Source of the DNA: a virus
Strand: one strand, 5' to 3'
Length of the DNA: 64,000 nucleotides
IMG/VR virus record: IMGVR_UViG_3300021425_000023
Span: 1 to 64,000 of that record
Of the stretch, positions 8,225-16,454 are shown piece after piece. The notes under the pieces were generated by a model. It was given only the letters and a program-made list of their open reading frames with translations. It was not told where the DNA came from and made no database searches. Position 1 is the first letter of the stretch. Every line of letters begins with the position of its first letter. The translations under genes were made by a program, and so were the position numbers.

Positions 8225-8977
8225 TTAGCCTATAGCAAATCCATATCCCACTCCACCAGATACTGCTGTTGAAACTTCTTTTTCTAATTTTTCTAATTCA
8301 ACAGTTGCTTCTGATTTAAGTTGGCTACCGTTTAAACTTGTACCGCCTTGAGGACCTGCAATAGTAGCAAATTTTTCTCTTGCTTCGCCTAGCATAAATT
8401 TTGCAGTTGCTAATGTATAATCTTTAATCCATTGTTTTGCAAGATAATCGTCTAGCAATTGGTCATCTGGTCTGTAATTATAACACATCAAAAGCAAGTT
8501 TTCTTTAGTACGTGGACGTTGTAACAAAGTTAATTTTTTTGTTGTGGTATTCCATTTGAATTCTATAAATGAACCGAACATTCGTCCTACTAATTCTTGA
8601 TATTGTGTGAAAAAGTTATATGTAGCTAGTCCGCCTAAATTAGAACCACTAAGCAAATATGTATTTGTATATGCAAGATTGAAAGGTTCAAATAGTGTGC
8701 CGCCGTCGCCACCACCTGATCTAGAACCGATAGATCTTCTAAATATTTGACGTACTTCTACAATTTCACTAGGAAGTGTATACTCATTTTGGTCTTCCAC
8801 TGTAGGCATGAAAAAATAAGCTTCTTCAACACTATTGTCAGATCTTTGTCTAAACTTTATGAAAGCTTTTTCTAAAGCAGTTTCATAATGGATAGGGTCA
8901 AGTTCTATATCAACCATACCTCCGCCTAGTAAGGTATGCACATAATCATAAATTTCTTGTTTTGTAGTAGTCGCCAT
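8225..8977 (-). CDS. 13: Neck protein gp13
   Basis: This is a 250-aa protein. It has an N-terminal helical part (MATTTKQEIYDYVHTLLGGG, YETALEKAFIKFRQRS), a TLPSEIVEVRQIFRRSIG segment, FNLAYTNTYLLSGSNLGGLATYNFF, and the C-terminal AKFMLGEAREKFATIAGPQGGTSLNG block. This pattern matches gp13 of marine T4-like phages. gp13 forms the collar below the portal and, with gp14, closes the filled head and joins it to the tail. A late promoter lies 16 bases upstream. It is divergent from gp14, whereas in T4 the two genes are adjacent on one strand. Confidence 0.88.
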   Translation of the reverse strand: MATTTKQEIYDYVHTLLGGGMVDIELDPIHYETALEKAFIKFRQRSDNSVEEAYFFMPTVEDQNEYTLPSEIVEVRQIFRRSIGSRSGGGDGGTLFEPFNLAYTNTYLLSGSNLGGLATYNFFTQYQELVGRMFGSFIEFKWNTTTKKLTLLQRPRTKENLLLMCYNYRPDDQLLDDYLAKQWIKDYTLATAKFMLGEAREKFATIAGPQGGTSLNGSQLKSEATVELEKLEKEVSTAVSGGVGYGFAIG

Positions 8978-8992
8978 TGGGTTTCTCCATAC

Positions 8993-9000
8993 TATTTATG
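8993..9000 (-). promoter_or_regulatory. T4-type late promoter (CATAAATA) of gp13
   Basis: CATAAATA on the minus strand lies 16 bases before the gp13 ATG. It sits back to back with the plus-strand late promoter of gp14 at 9003-9010, two bases apart. Confidence 0.7.
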
Positions 9001-9002
9001 TT

Positions 9003-9010
9003 ACTAAATA
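9003..9010 (+). promoter_or_regulatory. Late promoter variant (ACTAAATA) of gp14
   Basis: ACTAAATA ends four bases before the gp14 ATG at 9015, with no room for a ribosome binding site. T4 spacing would put the RNA start at about the ATG, predicting a leaderless message. Confidence 0.6.
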
Positions 9011-9014
9011 CAGT

Positions 9015-10124
9015 ATGCCGAGACTTAGTTTATATAAACCCGAAAAGGGCCCAGATTACGAATTCTTAGATAATCAAATCTTAGAAATGTTTACTGTAGG
9101 TGGAGTAGATATGCATCTACATAAACTTATGGGTCATAGCTTATCTGAAGCACAGATAGAAGACGGGGTAACAAATTTAGATGCATTGTCTGTTCAAGAC
9201 ATGTTGTTTCTAGAAAATAGAGACCGAAGTTACGAAAAAGATGTCTACACAATTCGATGTGTTTACAATGTAGCTGATTTAGATTTTGATTTAAGTCAGT
9301 TTGGAATGTTTTTAGCTAATGACACATTGTTTCTAACAGTCCATATAAGAAGCACAGTAAAAACTTTAGAAAGAAAAATTATCGCAGGAGATGTAATTGA
9401 ACTTCCAGCATTGCGAGACGAGTATGCTTTAAACGATTCAAACTATGCATTAAAAAGATATTTTGTAGTTGAGGATGTAAGTCGTGCTTCACAGGGTTAT
9501 ACACAAACTTGGTATCCACACTTATATAGACTTAAACTTAAAAGATTGACAGATAGTCAAGAATTTAAAGACATACTTGATATCGAAAACGAAGATGGAA
9601 CTTCAGTTCGTGATGATAACAGCGTTTTTGATGCAGAAGTTTTTATCAACAATAAAATTGTAGAAGAAGCAGAATTAAATGCCTTACTAAGTGGTTACGA
9701 TACTGCACATTTCTTTACTATTCAAACTGACGAAAATGGCGACATAGAACTGTTAGAAACAAATAATGATGATATTTTAGATGATATGCGAAAGCCAGTA
9801 AAGTCTGGATATAAAGGTTACTTGTTAGGTGACGGATTACCACCAAATGGAACCCCGTTTGGCACTGGAATTTATTTTCCAACAAATGCAGAAGACGGTG
9901 ATTATTTTCTACGAACAGATTATTTGCCTAATAGATTATTTAGATACACAACTGATAGATGGAATGTTATGGAAGACAACGTAAGACTTACACTAACAAA
10001 TACAAATACACGTAATACTCAAAAGACATCCTTTATCAATAATACAAAAACTGATGTTATTGCCGGCGATACTGTTGAAGAGAGACAAAGTCTAAGCAAA
10101 GCTCTACGTCCAACAGAAGATTGA
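9015..10124 (+). CDS. 14: Neck protein gp14
   Basis: This is a 369-aa protein (T4 gp14 is 256 aa). The start MPRLSLYKPEKGPDY, the FTVGGVDMHLHK segment, and the block KTLERKIIAGDVIELPALRDEY followed by YFVVEDVSRASQGYTQTWYPHLYRLKLKRLTDSQEFKDIL are highly characteristic of gp14 in cyanophage-like T4 relatives. It forms the lower collar and serves as the head-tail adaptor with gp13. The C-terminal 170 residues form an extra, less conserved, polar domain. The start is set by the conserved N-terminus even though no Shine-Dalgarno is present. Confidence 0.88.
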   Translation: MPRLSLYKPEKGPDYEFLDNQILEMFTVGGVDMHLHKLMGHSLSEAQIEDGVTNLDALSVQDMLFLENRDRSYEKDVYTIRCVYNVADLDFDLSQFGMFLANDTLFLTVHIRSTVKTLERKIIAGDVIELPALRDEYALNDSNYALKRYFVVEDVSRASQGYTQTWYPHLYRLKLKRLTDSQEFKDILDIENEDGTSVRDDNSVFDAEVFINNKIVEEAELNALLSGYDTAHFFTIQTDENGDIELLETNNDDILDDMRKPVKSGYKGYLLGDGLPPNGTPFGTGIYFPTNAEDGDYFLRTDYLPNRLFRYTTDRWNVMEDNVRLTLTNTNTRNTQKTSFINNTKTDVIAGDTVEERQSLSKALRPTED

Positions 10125-10134
10125 GAGATAAACA

Positions 10135-11652
10135 ATGCAGCACTTTTACGATAATCAAATAAGAAGATATTTACTTCAAATGGTTAGGATGATGAGTAAC
10201 TTTTATTGGACTGACGGTAGCAGTAATGAAAGACAGATACCCGTAGCATACGGAGACATGTCACGGCAGGTTGCTAATTTAATATCGCAAAATAGTGAAG
10301 CATCAATGCCAAGTATTCCTAGAATGGCTGTATATGTTACAGGACTAGCTATAGACGATAGTCGACGTGGTGATAGCTCCTATGTGAATAAACTCCATAT
10401 ACGAGAGAGACGTTATGATTCTGCAGGTAATGAGTACCTTGAGCAAGAAGGTAAAAACTACACTGTTGAAAGACTTATGCCTACTCCGTACACTTTAACT
10501 ATGAATGTTGATATATGGAGTAGTAACACAGATCAAAAATTACAAATTTTAGAACAGATACTTGTTTTGTTTAATCCTAGTTTAGAATTACAAACTACAG
10601 ACAACTATGTTGATTGGACTAGTTTAACAACGGTAAGACTAACAAATGTAAATTGGAGTAGTAGATCTATTCCGTCAGGTACAGATGATGCAATTGATAT
10701 TTCTACTCTAACTTTTGAAACTCCTATTTTTATTAACCCTCCTGCAAAAGTAAAGAGACTAGGGGTTATTACAAATATTATTGCAAGTGTTTTCACAGAA
10801 GATACAGGAAATGTAGTAAATGGTTTAACAAAACCAGAAATAAATCAATACAAAGATAGCGACACATTAAACACAAATACAAATACAGTGATTAAATCCG
10901 ATGGTAATAGCGGTATAGTAGAAGAAAGAACAAACGAAGGAATTTCTATTGGTGAAGCTGATGCTGTAATAGGTATAAATTATCAAGCTGCTAGTATCGT
11001 TGTTTTGAATAATACAGCAACTCTACAACGTGGCGAAGGATTACCTGACGTAACATGGGAAGGTTACATAAACGCATTACCTTTCCACTTCACAGACTAT
11101 GTTACTACTATAAAATTACGTAGAGCAGATACAGGATATGAAATAAGCGGCACTGTGTCATTAAGTTCGAATGATCCCAGAGAGCTTGATATTAATTTTG
11201 ATACTGATAGCACTCCGAGCGATACACTTTTAGAAGGTGAAAATGGCACTAGAGGCACAGTAGATTATATTGTAAATCCTAGGAATTTTGATCCAAGAAA
11301 CGTGAGTAGTGAAAGCCCCCGTATTTTACTACTAGAAGCTATCAATACAAGTGTTAATGTAGGCCAGGATGTAGGTTCTACTCCGAACAATTACGTGTAC
11401 GACGGACCAGACGCATGGAAGAATGCAGACGGGAGTGATTTCATTGCAGGTGCTAATGATATAGTAGAATGGACGGGCACGAAATGGAATGTAGTATTCG
11501 ATGCAAGTGTTGCAAGTTTAGATAGTACAATAATATATACAACAAATATAAACACCAATATACAATATAAATTTGACCCCGACGAAGGCGAATGGTACAA
11601 GGCATTTGACGGAATTTACCATCCGGGAACATGGCGTCTAGACTACAATTGA
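10135..11652 (+). CDS. 15: Tail sheath stabiliser / tail completion protein gp15
   Basis: This is a 505-aa protein. Its N-terminal 200 residues (FYDNQIRRYLLQMVRMMSNF, GDMSRQVANLI, PTPYTLTMNVDIWSSNTDQKLQILEQILVLFNPSLELQ) align in pattern with T4 gp15, which also begins with an F-Y-x-RRY motif and carries an EQILPYF segment. gp15 forms the hexameric ring that caps the sheath and docks it to the neck. T4 gp15 is 272 aa. The additional roughly 230 residues are beta-rich and acidic, and probably decorate the neck. It is co-transcribed with gp14, ten bases downstream. Confidence 0.87.
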   Translation: MQHFYDNQIRRYLLQMVRMMSNFYWTDGSSNERQIPVAYGDMSRQVANLISQNSEASMPSIPRMAVYVTGLAIDDSRRGDSSYVNKLHIRERRYDSAGNEYLEQEGKNYTVERLMPTPYTLTMNVDIWSSNTDQKLQILEQILVLFNPSLELQTTDNYVDWTSLTTVRLTNVNWSSRSIPSGTDDAIDISTLTFETPIFINPPAKVKRLGVITNIIASVFTEDTGNVVNGLTKPEINQYKDSDTLNTNTNTVIKSDGNSGIVEERTNEGISIGEADAVIGINYQAASIVVLNNTATLQRGEGLPDVTWEGYINALPFHFTDYVTTIKLRRADTGYEISGTVSLSSNDPRELDINFDTDSTPSDTLLEGENGTRGTVDYIVNPRNFDPRNVSSESPRILLLEAINTSVNVGQDVGSTPNNYVYDGPDAWKNADGSDFIAGANDIVEWTGTKWNVVFDASVASLDSTIIYTTNINTNIQYKFDPDEGEWYKAFDGIYHPGTWRLDYN

Positions 11653-11665
11653 TAATATATATTAT

Positions 11666-12088
11666 ATGAGCAATATTAGGTGTAGCGGAGCAATGATTTA
11701 TTCTCTTGCTACTAGACGATTTTTATTTTTATATAGAAAACAAAGTAAAAACAGCAATGTGTGGGGATTAGTTGGCGGCACTAACGAATATGAAGAGTCT
11801 CCGGGCGAAGCATTATATAGAGAAATTGACGAAGAAATAGGTAAAGTAAACATACTTAAAACAATACCTATCGAAACTTTCACAAGTAGAGACAAACGTT
11901 TTAAATATTATACTTACGTTTGCACAGTTGAAAACGAGTTTATACCTAAACTAAATGACGAACACTCTGGTTATGCATGGGCAAGTTATAACGACTGGCC
12001 TCAGCCTTTGCATCAAGGTATAGTAAAAACATTGAAAAGTAAAGTAATTAAAAATAAGTTTGAGACAATTTTTTCAGTGCTTCATTAA
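11666..12088 (+). CDS. NUDIX hydrolase
   Basis: This is a 140-aa protein with a complete Nudix box at residues 38-60 (G-x5-E-x7-REIDEEIGK), the Mg-binding signature of enzymes that cleave nucleoside diphosphates linked to another moiety. The preceding VWGLVGGT strand is typical. T4 carries NudE, an ADP-ribose/Ap3A hydrolase, but the substrate here cannot be deduced. The gene follows gp15 by 13 bases. Its stop overlaps the convergent stop of the 80-aa gene by four bases. No promoter of its own is evident. Confidence 0.88.
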   Translation: MSNIRCSGAMIYSLATRRFLFLYRKQSKNSNVWGLVGGTNEYEESPGEALYREIDEEIGKVNILKTIPIETFTSRDKRFKYYTYVCTVENEFIPKLNDEHSGYAWASYNDWPQPLHQGIVKTLKSKVIKNKFETIFSVLH

Positions 12089-12327
12089 ATGTCAATGTAA
12101 TTATACAACTTAGGTTTAATAATTTCGTTTTGTTCTAGCCACTCAACAGCAAGTTTTTTTACATTATTATCACTGCTTTCGCTAAATTTACTGCTATCAC
12201 TCAAGTGATCTAAATGATCATATAACATTTTTATAGCATCTCTATCCTGTTTTCCACTTAGCTTGATACGATTAAGTAAATCAAAAACCACTTGATTACC
12301 ATGAGTAGTATTCATTCCAAATGTCAT
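12085..12327 (-). CDS. Small conserved-type hypothetical protein
   Basis: This is an 80-aa acidic, mostly helical protein (NQVVFDLLNRIKLSGKQDRDAI..., KKLAVEWLEQNEI). There is no signal peptide or membrane segment. It lies seven bases after the 264-aa virion-type gene and is the last gene of the minus-strand unit that begins at 14864. I recognise no family with confidence. Confidence 0.65.
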   Translation of the reverse strand: MTFGMNTTHGNQVVFDLLNRIKLSGKQDRDAIKMLYDHLDHLSDSSKFSESSDNNVKKLAVEWLEQNEIIKPKLYNYIDI

Positions 12328-12334
12328 AAAGTTC

Positions 12335-13129
12335 TCACTTGTCGAAGTTATGAAGCACAGTAATAGGTTTTCCTAAATCTGGTGCAGAGGTAAATTGCAA
12401 ATAATAACCATCTAAATAAGGACCGGTGCTAGATCCTGCTTTTAAAATAAATCCAGTGCCTGCTACATAGTTTGCAATGTTTGCGCCTGATGTATCAACT
12501 CCTAGTTCGAGTCTATTTGCTGCAGGAACGCTTTCAATATTATGACTTCCCGGGGACGACGAATCGTCAGTGTTTAACAGTTCTAGGTTATCGTCAGTGC
12601 TACTTTCAACCTGACTTACATACACTAGATCGCCTTGCGATAATCCATGAGTAGTAGCTGTTTGTATTACAGTTGTAGTGCCAACACTAATAATAGAGTC
12701 AATTTCGATTCTATTACCTGGATTTTGAACTATTGTGTAGTTAGTAGTTGCTAATTGAAAAACATTTTCAACAAGCACTATAATATTTTGCGCCGCTGCT
12801 GGATTTGGGTAATCACTGTCACCACTTGCTAATGGACCAAAAATAGTTTCAACAGCATCACCGTATCCTACTGTTTGCTGTGTGATAGTGGTAGGCTCTT
12901 TAAAGCGCATTTTACGTAAAGCGCCATTTTGATAACATTCAAACTCATTACTTGTTGTGTTGTAACGTATATGACCTTCAGTATAGCTTGTAGTAGCATC
13001 TGCTGTTGTACCTTTAGGCACTAACATCATATCTGTACTATCTAATACAACTTGACCGTTGATATCGTAGATTACACCCTTGCCTTCAACAGCAGCCCTG
13101 TTTGTAGTTTGACGTTTTAAGTATCTCAT
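12335..13129 (-). CDS. Probable virion structural protein
   Basis: This is a 264-aa beta-rich protein, low in cysteine and rich in T, S, G and N. The segment SYTEGHIRYNTTSNEFECYQNGALRKM is the short hairpin repeat often found in fibrous tail or decoration proteins of marine T4-like phages. Its start overlaps the stop of the 103-aa gene (TAATG). It belongs to the late unit downstream of the capsid gene, so a head-decoration or fibre role is plausible but unproven. Confidence 0.65.
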   Translation of the reverse strand: MRYLKRQTTNRAAVEGKGVIYDINGQVVLDSTDMMLVPKGTTADATTSYTEGHIRYNTTSNEFECYQNGALRKMRFKEPTTITQQTVGYGDAVETIFGPLASGDSDYPNPAAAQNIIVLVENVFQLATTNYTIVQNPGNRIEIDSIISVGTTTVIQTATTHGLSQGDLVYVSQVESSTDDNLELLNTDDSSSPGSHNIESVPAANRLELGVDTSGANIANYVAGTGFILKAGSSTGPYLDGYYLQFTSAPDLGKPITVLHNFDK

Positions 13130-13440
13130 TATGCCACCATATAACTAATTGTAGCAGACAAACTTGTGCTTGCATTGTTAAACGTAACTACATCGGTTTC
13201 TTCTATTATAATTCTAGAAAAATCCCATACAAAAGTATCGCCTGCATCTACAGTAACAGAATTTGCAACTCTGTTTTCGTTATCAACTGATTCGCCATCT
13301 GGCCTAAAATGCAGATCAAATGATTGCGAAGAACCTGAGTTGTTACAAACAATTATATTCAAAATTGCATACTTTGTACTTGCTGGCACAGTCAATATGT
13401 CAGTGTTACCTGCTGCTAATGTTGCGTTTGCTATTGCCAT
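13129..13440 (-). CDS. Small beta-sandwich virion-type protein
   Basis: This is a 103-aa protein made of predicted beta strands (ILTVPASTKYAILNIIVCN, SFDLHFRP, TVDAGDTFVWDFS, LSATISYMV). The composition resembles head-fibre or decoration proteins. It is tightly packed between two other putative structural genes, with an 11-base gap upstream and a one-base overlap downstream. No family assignment is possible by eye. Confidence 0.65.
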   Translation of the reverse strand: MAIANATLAAGNTDILTVPASTKYAILNIIVCNNSGSSQSFDLHFRPDGESVDNENRVANSVTVDAGDTFVWDFSRIIIEETDVVTFNNASTSLSATISYMVA

Positions 13441-13451
13441 TTTTTAAATCC

Positions 13452-14489
13452 TTAAAATAACATTGCAAAAAGCAATGCTTTATCTTTACTTATAAGTTCA
13501 CTTGATGTGCTAGCACTGTTAATGAAGTGTAAACCGGTGTTGCCTGCTCCGACTGTATCACCATAAATTTTTACACCTTCGCTAGGCGCAGTTGGAGCTG
13601 ATGCATCTTCTGCTTGGAATGTGGTGTTTGTGATAATAATTGCATCATCTGCTCTAATACTTCCTGTACCGCCGGCACTAAGAATAAGATCTGCACTTGT
13701 ACTGTCCGCATTAAGCGTTGAAATTTGATTATCTTGTATTCTTATATTATGAAGCTCTGTACGATTAGAATAAAAATTAAATGGATTTAATCCATCTACT
13801 TCTACTGCTACTCTACTTTCTTGCAAAGTTACATCTTCGTCTAGCGCTCTTACTTTCGTATCAGCACTGACAATTTGATTAGCCCCTGTGACTGTAAGTC
13901 TATATGTAACTAGATCATTTACTGCTTTAGCGTTTGGTATAGCATCATCATCTATGATATAGCCGCCGCCAAGATCTACAATTATTCCGCTTGCATAACG
14001 ATAAACGTTTTCTTCATAATTTGCTTCGCCAGCTACAGAAATATGACTACCAGGTGTAGTTAAATATAACGTGCCTTGTGCATGAATACTGTTTGTGCTT
14101 AATGGCAAGTGTGCACCTGTAGAGTCTTCTAGTTTAAAACTACCAGTGCCTGACGAGCCAGCAGTGTAAAATGCTGTTTGTTCATCAAAAACAATACGTG
14201 CATTATTAAGACTACCTCGGTCTAATTCAACTCCTGACTTATAATTAACAGATGCGTTTATACCAGCACCAGTTTCGCCATCGTTTAAAACAATTATATT
14301 ATCGTCTATTGTAACAGTTTCTGATTCAACAGTAGTAGTTGTACCAAGAACTTGTAGGTTTCCTTTAATGACAGTGGTTCCTTGTATAGAACCACTGTCA
14401 CCTGTGGTGTCAAGGGTAATGGTTCCTGAAGAACCGTTATCTACAACTATACTATAATCGTCGTTATGTACTCTAACAATCCTTGACAT
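13452..14489 (-). CDS. Fibrous virion structural protein (fibre-like)
   Basis: This is a 345-aa protein. Residues about 30-75 (TTVIKGNLQVLGTTTTVESETVTIDDNIIVLNDG) form the beta-helix entry motif common in phage tail and head fibres, and the rest is repetitive beta structure (LILSAGGTGSIRADDAIIITNT). It sits in the same operon as the 121-, 103- and 264-aa proteins, all apparently virion components. It could be a head or neck fibre, given its place after gp23. Confidence 0.7.
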   Translation of the reverse strand: MSRIVRVHNDDYSIVVDNGSSGTITLDTTGDSGSIQGTTVIKGNLQVLGTTTTVESETVTIDDNIIVLNDGETGAGINASVNYKSGVELDRGSLNNARIVFDEQTAFYTAGSSGTGSFKLEDSTGAHLPLSTNSIHAQGTLYLTTPGSHISVAGEANYEENVYRYASGIIVDLGGGYIIDDDAIPNAKAVNDLVTYRLTVTGANQIVSADTKVRALDEDVTLQESRVAVEVDGLNPFNFYSNRTELHNIRIQDNQISTLNADSTSADLILSAGGTGSIRADDAIIITNTTFQAEDASAPTAPSEGVKIYGDTVGAGNTGLHFINSASTSSELISKDKALLFAMLF

Positions 14490-14498
14490 GTTTTACCC

Positions 14499-14864
14499 TT
14501 AAATTGCAGTAAGTCTTAGAATAGACTCTGTTGAGTCATCTTCAGTAGCCCATGTATAACGATTGCCATCATAGTCTATAGCAGTTCTGTTAAAAAGCTT
14601 TGCAATTGCAATTGCTCCGCCACCAGCGCCAATGCCAATAAGTTGACATTCAAAGTTAGCATTAGGTGCAGAACCGTCTGATGTTAGTCTACAAATTCTT
14701 GTGATTGTATCACCGTCGTTTGAACAGTTAAATTTGTTTGTGCCTCTTTGTGAAAGTATTTTACCTTCAATTAAACTAGAGCCATCGTGGAATCTAATTG
14801 GAATAGTTGGTGTAGCGTCAACACCTGTTGCGCCAAAATTTCTTTTATTTACTGGACGTCCCAT
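14499..14864 (-). CDS. Conserved small virion-type protein
   Basis: This is a 121-aa protein starting MGRPVNKRNFG, rich in glycine and beta strands. Similar N-termini occur, from memory, in structural proteins of cyanophage-like T4 relatives. A good Shine-Dalgarno (AAAGGAG) precedes the ATG. It is the first gene of a late unit with a promoter at 14947-14954 and an unusual leader of about 80 bases containing two hairpins. Confidence 0.68.
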   Translation of the reverse strand: MGRPVNKRNFGATGVDATPTIPIRFHDGSSLIEGKILSQRGTNKFNCSNDGDTITRICRLTSDGSAPNANFECQLIGIGAGGGAIAIAKLFNRTAIDYDGNRYTWATEDDSTESILRLTAI

Positions 14865-14942
14865 TTTTTTCTCCTTTGTGACGTTCTAGGTCTACGCTGT
14901 GGGTACAGCATAAGTCCTCATCATTGAGGTTCTCTCTATGAC
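14865..14942 (-). promoter_or_regulatory. Structured 5' leader of the 121-aa gene
   Basis: Between the late promoter and the ATG the minus strand can fold CCTC/GAGG (loop AATGAT) and GCTGT/ACAGC (loop ACCC), followed by the Shine-Dalgarno. Most leaders in this window are under 25 bases, so this one stands out. Function unknown. Confidence 0.4.
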
Positions 14943-14946
14943 ATTG

Positions 14947-14954
14947 TATTTATC
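14947..14954 (-). promoter_or_regulatory. T4-type late promoter (GATAAATA)
   Basis: GATAAATA on the minus strand, directly downstream of a bidirectional terminator (14961-14997). It starts the late unit 14864 to 12085. Confidence 0.6.
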
Positions 14955-14960
14955 AACATA

Positions 14961-14997
14961 AGAGAAAAGGCATGCTGCAAAACAACATGCCTTTTTC
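14961..14997. terminator. Bidirectional rho-independent terminator
   Basis: The stem AAAAGGCATG (14965-14974) pairs with CATGCCTTTT (14986-14995) around an 11-base loop. It is flanked by T runs on both strands, so it can stop transcription from either direction. It isolates the ncRNA locus from the unit beginning at 14864. Confidence 0.85.
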
Positions 14998-15000
14998 TAT

Positions 15001-15177
15001 AAAAAAATAGGTGAAGGATTAAGGATTACCTTCAATGGGTCTTTGGCAGACTCCTGTCTACTCGACCCAAACTTACCTGCATCTGCTAAGACGGGAAGCT
15101 ATCCCCTTCGGTATTACTTTATCCGCATCTGCCACGGATTATTCAGTCAACCTATATTGTAACAACGTCTTGTTACA
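15001..15177 (-). ncRNA. Candidate stand-alone structured ncRNA, about 175 nt
   Basis: No ORF fits here. On the minus strand a sigma70-type promoter (15184-15211) predicts a start near 15177. The RNA would open with a perfect eight-base-pair hairpin (15158-15165 with 15170-15177, loop of four). The rest is enclosed by a six-base-pair stem (ATAGGT 15150-15155 with ACCTAT 15007-15012). Inside are ATCCG/CGGAT, GGGGA/TTCCC, CTTA/TAAG, TGGGTC/GACCCA with an inner AGAC/GTCT, and TGAAGG/CCTTCA, ending in seven U residues at 15001-15007. The octamer GCAGATGC occurs twice. It is not a tRNA, and I cannot match it to a known RNA family. Confidence 0.6.
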
Positions 15178-15183
15178 GTGTTT

Positions 15184-15211
15184 AATATACAGTCTTTGTT
15201 TATAAAGTCAA
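15184..15211 (-). promoter_or_regulatory. Sigma70-type promoter of the candidate ncRNA
   Basis: TTGACT (15206-15211) and TATATT (15184-15189) on the minus strand are 16 bases apart, just downstream of the gp23 terminator. The predicted start falls on the first hairpin of the ncRNA. Confidence 0.55.
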
Positions 15212-15223
15212 CCAAAAAAAGTC

Positions 15224-15250
15224 AAAAAAATAGGGCCCGTAGGCCCTATT
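15224..15250 (-). terminator. Rho-independent terminator of gp23
   Basis: A GC-rich stem, TAGGGCC (15231-15237) with GGCCCTA (15242-15248) and a four-base loop, is followed on the minus strand by seven U residues (15224-15230). It lies just after the gp23 stop at 15269. Confidence 0.92.
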
Positions 15251-15268
15251 TTATAAAATAAACTTAAC

Positions 15269-16441
15269 TTAGCTAAAGGATACGTTACCGTTAGTAATAG
15301 CAACCTCAGCTAGGTAGTCACCAGCGTTACCTAGCGACGAAGCAGTGTTAGAAAGCTCAACATAGCCGTAGCGTGTTAAGAAGCTAACTACTGGTTCGAA
15401 TGTGCTAGGATCTAGTACCACACCACTTGACATTAGCGGGATGTATGGGCAATAGAACGCTGCTGCATCAGACTCGGAAGAACCTTTGTAACCAACAAGT
15501 ACAGCTTGGCCGTCACCTGCATAGGTGTTTACGTAGATCTTCATAGCGTTGTTTAGAGTACCAACCATCTTTGTGTTAGTTGGTGCTTCGAAAGTACCTT
15601 CAGTTGTACGAGCGAACGCAGAAGTAGTTGCAGACTGAAGAATTGTAAGAGCGAATGGACTTACAACTGCCCAGTTACCTGCGCCACGACGTGTACGCTG
15701 TGCAATTAGGTTAGCTGCACGGTTAATTTGAACTGCAAGTGCTGCGTGCTCATCACCAACGAATGTAGCTGTACCAGACACTGCTGCCTGATCGTATGTT
15801 TCAACTGTACCAGCAAGTGTACCTAGGCTAGCTAGGATCTCTTGGTCGATTTCAGCTGTTATTTCTTGTGCTAGAGCAGCCATGATCTCAGCTTCAACAT
15901 CAATACCATGCTGTGACTGTGCATCCTGTGCAGCTTCAAAAGTCCAGCGAGCGGATAGCTTACGTGACTTAGCTTCAACAGTTTGCTTTAGGATCTGAAT
16001 GCTTAGACGGTTACCAGCGGAACCTTCTAGGTTAGCTGTGTTAGCACCTTTACCTGTAGAAGTGTTACCGGAGTAAGCTTCTGCAATCTTGAATGGTGAA
16101 AGTGCTTCTTCACCTGCAACTGCACCACTTGCACCAGAACCAGCTGTGTCGCTGTAGCGAACACGTAGAGTGTGGATCTGACCAACTGGACCTGTCATTG
16201 GCTGTACACCAACAATTTCGTTTGCAATTACAGTCGGCATTACACGTCTGATCACTGGTAGGATCACACGGTTAAGGGTAGCAACGTTACCTGCACCAGT
16301 TGCACCAGCAGTCGCGGTTTCCATCAAGTGCTTACGAGTGTTTTCGAGAGTTGCTTCCATTACGGATTTTTTGTTACCGTTTAGGCCTTCAAGCAAAGCA
16401 CTTTTAGTGTCGTGCCAGCGACCTTCTAGTAGTTCTGACAT
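15269..16441 (-). CDS. 23: Major capsid protein gp23
   Basis: This is a 390-aa HK97-fold capsid protein, shorter than T4 gp23 (521 aa). Characteristic stretches are NRVILPVIRRVMPTVIANEIVGVQPMTGPVGQIHTLRVRY, KSRKLSARWTFEAAQDAQSQHG and NWAVVSPFALTIL. An LME motif ending at residue 41, followed by TATAG, fits the cut site of the gp21 protease and would remove a roughly 41-aa propeptide. It follows gp22 by 13 bases with a strong Shine-Dalgarno (AAGGAG) and ends at a strong terminator. Codon usage is visibly less AT-extreme than in its neighbours, as expected for the most abundant protein. Confidence 0.96.
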   Translation of the reverse strand: MSELLEGRWHDTKSALLEGLNGNKKSVMEATLENTRKHLMETATAGATGAGNVATLNRVILPVIRRVMPTVIANEIVGVQPMTGPVGQIHTLRVRYSDTAGSGASGAVAGEEALSPFKIAEAYSGNTSTGKGANTANLEGSAGNRLSIQILKQTVEAKSRKLSARWTFEAAQDAQSQHGIDVEAEIMAALAQEITAEIDQEILASLGTLAGTVETYDQAAVSGTATFVGDEHAALAVQINRAANLIAQRTRRGAGNWAVVSPFALTILQSATTSAFARTTEGTFEAPTNTKMVGTLNNAMKIYVNTYAGDGQAVLVGYKGSSESDAAAFYCPYIPLMSSGVVLDPSTFEPVVSFLTRYGYVELSNTASSLGNAGDYLAEVAITNGNVSFS

Positions 16442-16454
16442 AATTAATCTCTCC

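Noticed and set aside
14999-15180. tRNA gene
   Set aside because: No cloverleaf, no CCA end, and no T-loop consensus in correct spacing. The multi-stem fold is of another kind.
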